A stretch of 64,000 nt of DNA from Cristatella mucedo (taxonomy: Eukaryota; Bryozoa; Phylactolaemata; Cristatellidae), in NCBI GenBank assembly GCA_009760855.2, contig WPIO01000004.1, positions 10,845,501 through 10,909,500 on the forward strand, in the 5' to 3' direction. The notes below the pieces were generated by a model, which did no database searches, was not told the DNA's origin, and was given only the letters and a program-made list of their open reading frames with translations. Positions 59,401 to 64,000 of the stretch are shown piece after piece. Each line of letters opens with the position of its first letter. Positions within the stretch are counted from its first letter, which is position 1. A program made the position numbers and the translations under genes.

Positions 59401-62400
59401 CTCTCAATAGAGCACTTTTTTTCTGTCTTTTCCGGGCCATGCTAAATAAGGAGGCTCTTTTCTAACTCTACTGAGAAAGTGTACCGACACACACAAACTG
59501 CAAGCATGATCTGATAGCAGATATGAGCATGCGGAGCTTGGATACAGCTATTACTACGGCAGTGATAGCTAAGTCTACAGCAGGCTCAGAAGCATACCTT
59601 CCTGTGTTGATAGCTCAATATCGTTTGAGTTTGGTGCAGCCCTTGCTAGCAGTTCCTGGTAGCGCTGGGCTGACTCATCAAACAGCTGAACGAGCAGGGC
59701 GCAGGTTTTCTCGTATTCACAGCGCCCGATTGTAGATAACTATCAGCGTTACACACATCAATAGCAGTGTCAGCACATAGAGCATGCTCCTTCATACAAA
59801 CAGCACGTTTACTGTGAAGGCAGCACAATCGTGGCATGCTAACGACACATACTAAATCAAGCTAATACTCATGTATTCATTGCCGTCGAGGAATATCGCT
59901 ATGGCAGATGCCCCAGTTGATGAGCAAAAAACTATCGAACGACCAAATCCGGAATATCGCACAGAGGTTCGACATTCTTTCCGACCTCTTTTCCGCTGTC
60001 CATGCTAGCCTTATTTATATCACCCCTTGCCAGCTGTGCTCAATCAAGCTCTGCCCCTATCGCAGTAGCTGCTGCGCTCACGTGCAAGCGCCACCATCAC
60101 AGCATGCAGCTGGTGCCTCAGCTGCAATTCAGCACAAACGTGGCGATGGAAGTCTTTACCTGGTCAAGCTGCTGAGACACTGTTCCCCAGTCGTCCAAAG
60201 GATCCTCTAAGCCATCCCTGAACGAGAAAACAACGACGTTGTCAAATCGACCGCCTCGGCAACGCAAGCCACTTGGTGATAGCTGGTACCCCTAAAGCTG
60301 GAACTCACGGACTCACCTAAGAATACGACCAACCGAGGTGAGCCTCGACGTAATGTACGCCTTGGTTACCTCCGGTGTATAGGTCTCCAGCATGTGCGGC
60401 TCGTTGGCCTTGACGTAAGGCATAGAAGCAACAAGCCTTTGCCACAGCGATAACAAATAATGTATGCTGTTCGGAGCAAAGTGCCACACCTACAGCACAA
60501 GTCGCCGGCAGCTGCACATGTAAACACGTACGAGCAGCTGCTGCAGCAGCAGCAGACTCTCACCAACAGAGTGCCTAGCGTGATGCCATGGAAAAAGAAT
60601 AAAAAAGCAGAAAAATCCCAGAGATCTGCAAGCCAATATGCACCACCAAACTCCCCCCAAGCAAAGAGCTAAGAGAATTCAAATAAATAAAGCCACATAC
60701 TAGAATCGGTCCCAGTTAAAAAGAGACAACAGGCTAAACGTGTGGGCGGCAGGGGAAGGCAGCATCTCTAACGAAGGGCACGAAGCAATAAGGGCCGTGA
60801 TAGCCCAGTACATAAGGTGTTCGCTCTTCACGATCGAGGTCATGGGTTCGAATCTTGCAGTGGTCGATCCTTTATTGCCAACTGCAAGCGACGGTGATAG
60901 CCGTCAAAGGTTCTTCTGCCACTATACAAAATGACTTAAATCAGCTAATATGTTCTTTTAAGAGAGCAAGGGGAGTGTCATCAGAGAACTAGGCGAAGCT
61001 CAGTGAAATCAAAGTGCACATTAAATATACATGGTTTATATCGCTGAGCTACAATGACAGAAAACATCTAGCGGCTGCAGGAGGGCAGGGGGCAGCTCTC
61101 GAAGCACCTCGAAGCTTTGGCACATCCATCGGGTTCGATGCATCACAGCCATCTCGCCCCACACAGACACGTGGATTTTGTGATATGAGTACATATTTGT
61201 GTCACAGATGAACTCCTGAAGAGAAAAATCAAGTCCAACCGAGGAGATTTAAGCATACGTCTAAAACTCGAGCACACTCTACGTGTACCACATCAAAACA
61301 AGGGTCGATAGCAACGCAGTCCCCACGAGATGTCACAGCGAGCGAGCTGCTGACATAGTCGTTCGTTTTACGTGTCCGAGACACCTGGAGCAGGTCACAA
61401 TAGAATGTGTTTCGTCGCGTGAGCTGCTAGTTCTGTTTATTTTAGGAGCGACTGGGAGCGCGGCTGCCGATTAGCATGCCCCGAAAAGCCTACTTATGGT
61501 GTCTAAGTATGCCGACTGGTGAAAATAGAAAAGATGTCTAGAATACCAGTGAAAACCAAACGAAATGAAGAGCAGAACAAACCGTCATGAAAGCCTGGCA
61601 CCAGGTGACGAAGATAAGGCAAACTGAACCGATCGTGGGAGGAGAATTGTGATCACACTAAGCAAGCTGCCCATGCAAAAAAGCAGAGAGCTCCACTCAT
61701 ATGTTAGCGGCCGACAGAGCTACTAATTTACAAGCACCTCGACTGAGTTGTCTTGACTTTAGAAAACGGTTGCTCACCTGCAGGCTGGTTATTGTAAACT
61801 CGGCAATGAGCTTAATCACGGCGGGGTAGCTGTCCACTTTCACGAGCTCACCCAGCTGATAATTTGACTTGAGCCGGGCCAACAGTCGGCAGAACTCGTG
61901 ATAGCACGACGGGTCCGAGAGCAGACCCTGAAAAACAACGTGTAAGGTATGCAAAGACCGACACTGGGGTTTTACACTGAGGAGTAGCCTCACTAGATGT
62001 GCTGCAATACTGTATTTCACAATTCAGGTAGATCAAAGGTTCTAGCCTAGCGGGAAGCAACTTAATTAACTGCAGCAGGTAAGACGATAGCTGCTAAGAC
62101 TCTTCTGCTGCTATATGAATGAGGCTGTTTAATCAGTCCTATTTTTTTTAACCTTACTTCTATACAATGAGCAGGAAGCTGCTGCAGATACTGGCGCTGC
62201 TAGCACCAATTGTCCAGACCAGCTAAGCATCACAGGAGACAGATAATACCTTAAGGAAACAACAGACCGAGCTATATAACTTCATCGTGATACAATATAG
62301 TAGGTAATGGATCAACTTGCAGTGCTCAGCCATATGCCGGAAAATACGTCTGGCATAGTACCACTAAGCACGATCATTGGGTTTGGGCACTTCTGTAGTA

Positions 62401-64000
62401 CCTGCAACTTACCTGGGGGTTCTCAAGGATGGCCTGAACACCGCTAACCAATCTATTCAAGAAAAGTGATCGTTCCGGATTATTAAACAGAGACCTTCTC
62501 ACCGAGGATATTTGCACAAGACATCCAAGTGCCTGCAACGATAATAATTTGTTTATAATAAGCTATTCGTATTGCGCCCCGAGAGAAATTTATCTCTTTC
62601 TAGGAACTTTAATATGCTGTAAAGGAAGCACGTCAATATCGTTAGTGACAACATGCACAATGTCAGCATGCATAAGCACACAAAGTACAATTCACACTCA
62701 TCCAGCAGATGCTGTGAGGACAAGGTGCACTTTCAGCATCTTTTTAAATGTCGCATGTGGGGTTCGTAACCTCAGTATGGAGATAACAGCATGCAAAAGT
62801 TTTATCATAAAAATGCCACATACAGCAGATATGACCATGCCCGCACAGATACAAAACCCGCGTTGTAATGAAAGCCGTCGACAGCAAGTTAGAACTCAAT
62901 ACTATTTCGATTTACACAAACATGCAAGTTTGGGGCCTGGTTGGAACAATAAAGTGCCACCTGCAGAAATTGACCATGCACTCTGCACTAGGTATCCAAA
63001 TTGGAAGCCAGTCAGAGGAACCAGAGCGAATGATAGCTATGATCGTCCTCAAATGCCAATCTCCAGGCCCTAAGCGAATCGCACAGCTTGCTACTAATAT
63101 TAGTTACTGCCACGGCCGATTTGTTTTCCGATGCAAAGACCAAACTACAGCACTGACTCATTTGAGTGTCTGGCTTGCTGGATGGTGCCATCATGTCGTC
63201 CGATAGCAAGCTATACGGTTTTCTAAGAGCTATACAAAAGACATCATTACTTTGCAGCTGGGCAGAGTGAAAAGTTTGGCATGAAAAGTTGAGTGCAGAG
63301 AGCATTAATTTATTGAACAAAGTGTGCAGAGCGCCTCAATTAGTTAGCCATGAGACCTCAAGTCTCAGATGTGCCACTCACAAAAGATCAAGTGAATGAA
63401 GAGGCACGTCTAGAAGTGATCAGCATAATCTACTATACAAATAGCACATAACAAAGGAATGCATACCACAACGACCAACATAGTGGTGACACTTCTAGAA
63501 CCTTAATGCAATCACTTTTCGAATGCGTACCTAATAGTATAAGTGAGACTTCGACCACATAATACGGTTGCCCGGCCAGGTCACATGCATAAAACACGAG
63601 AACCCGAAATTAAAAAAAAACAGCTGCACAAAAGCATAACATATGCCATAAGTAGCAATAGAGATCGGGGCACCTAGCCCACGGAAGCACATGTGAGCTG
63701 AGTAGCTTTTCGTGCTTACCAAAGCAGCAAGAGATGGTGGCAGGTTCTTGTATAGGTCGAAAAATAGGTCTAATATAGTGAAGTCAAGAAAAACTACAAA
63801 CAAAACATGAGAATATGAGCTGCATTAAGTATTGCAGAAACCAGTTGACACTTGGACAAATACTCACTAGTCCGCCAACACGTCGGAATCTGCACTGTGC
63901 ACAGATCATCGGACGATTCATCGGTAGACGTTCCAATAAAATCGAAGGTTAGGCAGTTCTGAGCAAGCTGAAGGCAGCTGCAAAGCAGCCCATGCTGTAA
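41323..64000 (-). CDS. XPO7: exportin-7 (RanBP16), 3' portion, 20 exons
   Basis: Exportin-7 is an importin-beta family karyopherin that carries proteins out of the nucleus together with RanGTP; it is built of HEAT-type helical repeats. Twenty minus-strand exons join to about 895 codons that align from end to end with vertebrate XPO7 from about human residue 212 to the stop. Near-identical blocks include [62 protein letters not shown] and SLEPQ. The C terminus resembles the human end (FTQNL..F..DVNDS...DMM). The importin-beta N-terminal (Ran-binding) domain is not in the window because the gene continues past 64,000. Exon order and phases agree at all junctions but one (exon 10/11). Large introns hold LINEs and SINEs. 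No in-frame stop is seen in any exon, so the gene looks functional. Confidence 0.95.
41539..41669 (-). CDS. XPO7: XPO7 exon 19 of window
   Basis: This is 131 nt encoding [20 protein letters not shown] and [19 protein letters not shown]. Acceptor GTTATTGTAG, donor ACAG|GTAAAA with a split arginine codon. Confidence 0.96.
41839..41994 (+). repeat. SINE-B copy 6 in the last XPO7 intron region
   Basis: Head TTCATGGCTCATCGGTAAGG, box B GCGATCTCGAGTCCTGAAGC, body TTTATTGCCTGCTGAAAGCG, end GGCTCTTATGCTGCTATGTA and TTTAATCAG. It is antisense to XPO7, between exons 18 and 19. Confidence 0.75.
43369..43467 (-). CDS. XPO7: XPO7 exon 18 of window
   Basis: This is exactly 99 nt, phase 0 to 0. It encodes [20 protein letters not shown] then [13 protein letters not shown], nearly identical to human. 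Acceptor CACTTTACAG, donor GAG|GTTAGT. Confidence 0.96.
44711..44880 (-). CDS. XPO7: XPO7 exon 17 of window
   Basis: This is 170 nt encoding [20 protein letters not shown], then a lysine/serine-rich variable loop, then [15 protein letters not shown] before GTATGG. Acceptor GATTTTTACAG. The loop has no sequence similarity to the human one but is about the same length. Confidence 0.94.
45305..45349. repeat. perfect 16 bp inverted repeat at the 5' edge of LINE-A copy 1
   Basis: GGTGAAAACCACACTG and CAGTGTGGTTTTCACC separated by 13 nt. Homology between LINE-A copies 1 and 2 starts just after it (CCTATGG). Confidence 0.93.
45360..48812 (+). mobile_element. LINE-A copy 1: near full-length dead L2/CR1-type non-LTR retrotransposon
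   Basis: An APE-type endonuclease region comes first (ALTETWL-like at about 45.83 kb after one frame change, YRPPG at 46.07, GDFNVH at 46.15, a [12 protein letters not shown] block at 46.26). The reverse transcriptase follows ([20 protein letters not shown] at 47.22, [34 protein letters not shown] at 47.70), then the C-terminal domain ([10 protein letters not shown]...[18 protein letters not shown]). The reading frame is broken by several stops and shifts, so it is inactive. The 3' end is the hairpin motif GCGCCTAGAAAGAGATTAAG and an ATT-rich tail. It lies antisense in the XPO7 intron between exons 16 and 17. The assignment to the L2/CR1 group comes from motifs and tail, not from a tree. Confidence 0.93.
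49136..49274 (-). CDS. XPO7: XPO7 exon 16 of window
   Basis: This is 139 nt encoding [20 protein letters not shown] and [20 protein letters not shown]. Acceptor GCGCTTCAG, donor TTGG|GTCAGT in phase 1. The 4.25 kb intron that follows carries the antisense LINE-A copy at 45.36-48.81 kb. Confidence 0.95.
49560..49774 (-). CDS. XPO7: XPO7 exon 15 of window
   Basis: This is 215 nt encoding [20 protein letters not shown] and [20 protein letters not shown], ending QGDLL before GTAGGT. Acceptor TGACTGCAG. It is strongly conserved with vertebrate XPO7. Confidence 0.96.
49905..49987 (-). CDS. XPO7: XPO7 exon 14 of window
   Basis: This is 83 nt encoding [20 protein letters not shown] then SKLMVAY. 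Acceptor CGTTGTAG completes a split arginine; donor ACG|GTAAGT leaves phase 1. Confidence 0.95.
50337..50616 (-). CDS. XPO7: XPO7 exon 13 of window
   Basis: This is 280 nt, the longest exon here. It encodes a divergent start ([13 protein letters not shown]), then [20 protein letters not shown] and [17 protein letters not shown]. The acceptor GCGCTCAAG at 50,617 was chosen because it is the site that fits phase 1 from exon 12 without a stop; its pyrimidine tract is poor, so the 5' boundary is less certain. Donor ACAG|GTGAGT. Confidence 0.88.
51318..52562 (-). mobile_element. LINE-B copy 2, very similar to copy 1
   Basis: It encodes the same [22 protein letters not shown]-stop and APSYLAELL blocks, in the reverse orientation. 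From the GHIEHVAGL stop onward it is nearly identical to copy 1 over several hundred bases, sharing the same stops. It lies in the XPO7 intron after exon 12, and its 5' end abuts the 3' end of LINE-A copy 2. Confidence 0.9.
52568..55925 (-). mobile_element. LINE-A copy 2, dead, internally deleted, carrying a nested LINE-B
   Basis: It is homologous to LINE-A copy 1 over endonuclease, RT and C-terminal regions, in the sense orientation of XPO7 within the intron after exon 12. Compared with copy 1, about 0.6 kb is missing near 54,115 (the endonuclease/RT linker and start of RT). A LINE-B fragment is inserted at 54,353-54,893 in the opposite orientation. Many stops and frame changes are present. 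At its 3' end it reads to the TTTATCAA motif but has no ATT tail; a LINE-B copy follows directly. Confidence 0.9.
54353..54893 (+). mobile_element. LINE-B copy 3 nested in LINE-A copy 2
   Basis: It has an open C-terminal block of 159 codons ([20 protein letters not shown] then [20 protein letters not shown]) and the complete 3' end TTTGTGGAGTTACTGAAGGA, then GATACATTACATTACA. The flanks are LINE-A sequence on both sides. It is less decayed than copies 1 and 2. Confidence 0.9.
56088..56241 (-). CDS. XPO7: XPO7 exon 12 of window
   Basis: This is 154 nt with acceptor GATTTTCAG and donor ACGA|GTACGT (phase 1). It encodes SEHFPFLGI and [19 protein letters not shown]. The intron after it is 5.5 kb and is filled with LINE-A, LINE-B and unique DNA. 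Confidence 0.95.
56628..56808. repeat. 180 bp purine tract in an XPO7 intron
   Basis: An almost unbroken A/G run made of GAGAGGGAGG-type and AAAGAGAG-type units, between exons 11 and 12. Apparent reading frames in it (Glu/Arg/Lys-rich, or Leu/Ser/Phe-rich on the other strand) are by-products of the repeat. It has the composition of sequences that form triplex DNA. Confidence 0.9.
56890..57034 (-). CDS. XPO7: XPO7 exon 11 of window
   Basis: This is 145 nt from acceptor TTTTTTTACACAG to donor ACG|GTAGGC. It encodes [27 protein letters not shown] and a final SNHT, matching human ITNLKYW...[16 protein letters not shown]...NNHT. Confidence 0.95.
57189..57247 (-). CDS. XPO7: XPO7 exon 10 of window (3' boundary uncertain)
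   Basis: It encodes [20 protein letters not shown], aligned to human [20 protein letters not shown]. Two donors are possible. GT|GTACAT (end 57,189, given here) keeps the frame with exon 11 but drops about four residues compared with human. C|GTAAAA (end 57,181) looks the better splice site and adds residues, but puts exon 11 out of frame. A base error or unusual splice site here would explain this. Confidence 0.75.
57684..57819 (-). CDS. XPO7: XPO7 exon 9 of window
   Basis: This is 136 nt. It encodes [14 protein letters not shown] then [20 protein letters not shown] and VQKTSK. Acceptor GCCTACAG, donor AAG|GTTTGG. The codons match human XPO7 with few changes. Confidence 0.96.
57949..58054 (-). 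CDS. XPO7: XPO7 exon 8 of window
   Basis: This is 106 nt, phase 1 to 2. It encodes [20 protein letters not shown] then [12 protein letters not shown], almost identical to the human segment. Acceptor TTGTGTAG, donor GCAG|GTATTT. Confidence 0.96.
59598..59739 (-). CDS. XPO7: XPO7 exon 7 of window
   Basis: This is 142 nt. It encodes [20 protein letters not shown] then [11 protein letters not shown] and a more variable acidic/serine stretch, ending GAAG|GTATGC in phase 1. The acceptor is CTGATAG, with a weak pyrimidine tract. Confidence 0.95.
60160..60217 (-). CDS. XPO7: XPO7 exon 6 of window
   Basis: This small 58 nt exon completes the split arginine and encodes [19 protein letters not shown], then CAG|GTAAAG. 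Human has DGLEDPLEDTGLVQQQLDQ at this place. Confidence 0.94.
60317..60489 (-). CDS. XPO7: XPO7 exon 5 of window
   Basis: This is 173 nt from acceptor GTGCTGTAG to donor TTAG|GTGAGT, leaving in phase 2 (split arginine codon). It encodes [16 protein letters not shown] and [20 protein letters not shown], nearly identical to human. Confidence 0.96.
60793..60946 (+). repeat. SINE-B copy 7 in an XPO7 intron
   Basis: TAGCCCAGTACATAAGGTGT as head, GGGTTCGAATCTTGCAGTGG at box B, TTTATTGCCAACTGCAAGCG, then GGTTCTTCTGCCACTATACA and TTAAATCAGC. Antisense to the gene, between exons 4 and 5. Confidence 0.85.
61778..61927 (-). CDS. XPO7: XPO7 exon 4 of window
   Basis: This is 150 nt in phase 0, with acceptor TTTTTCAG and donor CAG|GTGAGC. 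It encodes the very conserved block [20 protein letters not shown] followed by [20 protein letters not shown]. It is among the most conserved XPO7 exons in the window. Confidence 0.96.
62043..62142 (+). repeat. SINE-B copy 8, 5' part lost
   Basis: Only the body and end remain: AACTGCAGCAGGTAAGACGA, GCTAAGACTCTTCTGCTGCT, then ATGAATGAGGCTGTTTAATC. It lies between XPO7 exons 3 and 4, antisense to the gene. Confidence 0.65.
62413..62532 (-). CDS. XPO7: XPO7 exon 3 of window
   Basis: This is 120 nt, phase 0 to 0, encoding [19 protein letters not shown] and ending LENPQ|GTAAGT. The acceptor region (TTATTATCGTTGCAG) is unusual: a LINE-A 3' end with its ATT-rich tail lies directly upstream (62,537-62,775). 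Confidence 0.93.
62537..62775 (-). mobile_element. LINE-A 3' UTR fragment directly upstream of XPO7 exon 3
   Basis: It shares with the long copies the phrases ATGCATAAGCACA and CAACATGCACAATGTCAGCATG (split across the element) and the TCTCTTTCTAGG hairpin. It ends in a degenerate ATT-rich tail, at 62,537. It has XPO7 sense orientation. The exon acceptor is at 62,533. Confidence 0.8.
63720..63793 (-). CDS. XPO7: XPO7 exon 2 of window
   Basis: The acceptor is TTTGTTTGTAG and the donor is TTG|GTAAGC. It encodes [20 protein letters not shown], matching human [20 protein letters not shown]. It enters in phase 1 and leaves in phase 0 (74 nt). Confidence 0.93.
63868..64000 (-). CDS. XPO7: XPO7 exon 1 of window (5' end outside or at window edge)
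   Basis: It encodes HGLL...[21 protein letters not shown], close to human XPO7 from about residue 213. The donor is ACTA|GTGAGT after phase 1. The bases at the window edge read TTACAG before the CAT codon, so the exon may begin with an acceptor at that AG or continue past the window; I cannot tell which. Confidence 0.9.

Noticed and set aside
61014-61211. XPO7 exon with a W..L pattern on the minus strand
   Set aside because: A weak match (HKIHVSVW) to human HYLLSLW was seen, but the true exon with near-identical sequence is at 60,317-60,489 in correct order and phase.

Overview
This is animal nuclear DNA. The evidence is a gene split into many short exons with GT..AG introns, L2/CR1-type non-LTR retrotransposons, tRNA-derived SINEs, and long dinucleotide microsatellites. 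I cannot name the species. A lophotrochozoan or flatworm is only a guess. No bacterial, phage or CRISPR-type features were seen.

Right third (41.3-64.0 kb): the 3' part of one gene on the minus strand, exportin-7 (XPO7, RanBP16), a nuclear export receptor. I placed 20 exons by protein similarity and splice sites. They give about 895 codons, from a point matching roughly residue 212 of the 1,087-residue human protein to the stop codon at 41,323. The N-terminal exons lie beyond position 64,000. All exon junctions keep the frame with GT donors and AG acceptors, except one between exons called 10 and 11 here, where the donor choice is uncertain. Several introns are filled with dead retrotransposons.

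Left two thirds (1-41.3 kb): mostly intergenic or deep-intron repeat DNA. Two GC-rich places may be coding: 1.1-1.5 kb on the plus strand, and 10.66-11.54 kb on the minus strand. I recognise neither product.

Mobile elements: (a) LINE-A, an L2/CR1-type LINE with APE endonuclease and reverse transcriptase and an (ATT)n tail. It has two long dead copies at 45.36-48.81 kb (+) and 52.57-55.93 kb (-), and many 3' fragments. (b) LINE-B, a related family with a (TTACA)n tail, with copies at 39.7-41.0, 51.3-52.6, 54.35-54.89, 17.1-17.6, 8.6-9.46 and 30.4-30.7 kb. (c) SINE-A, tRNA-like, whose 3' end closely matches that of LINE-A, so the two probably form a SINE/LINE pair. (d) SINE-B, a second tRNA-like family with eight copies. 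(e) A 544 bp MITE-like element with 34 bp terminal inverted repeats, sitting inside a LINE-B copy. There are also many microsatellites, several perfect inverted repeats, and a duplicated unique segment at 25.4 and 28.6 kb.

I found no convincing undescribed multi-gene system. The more unusual points are the LINE tail that forms the 3' splice-site region of one XPO7 exon, the nested and inverted LINE layout around the XPO7 3' half, the SINE-tail/microsatellite link, and the perfect hairpins.
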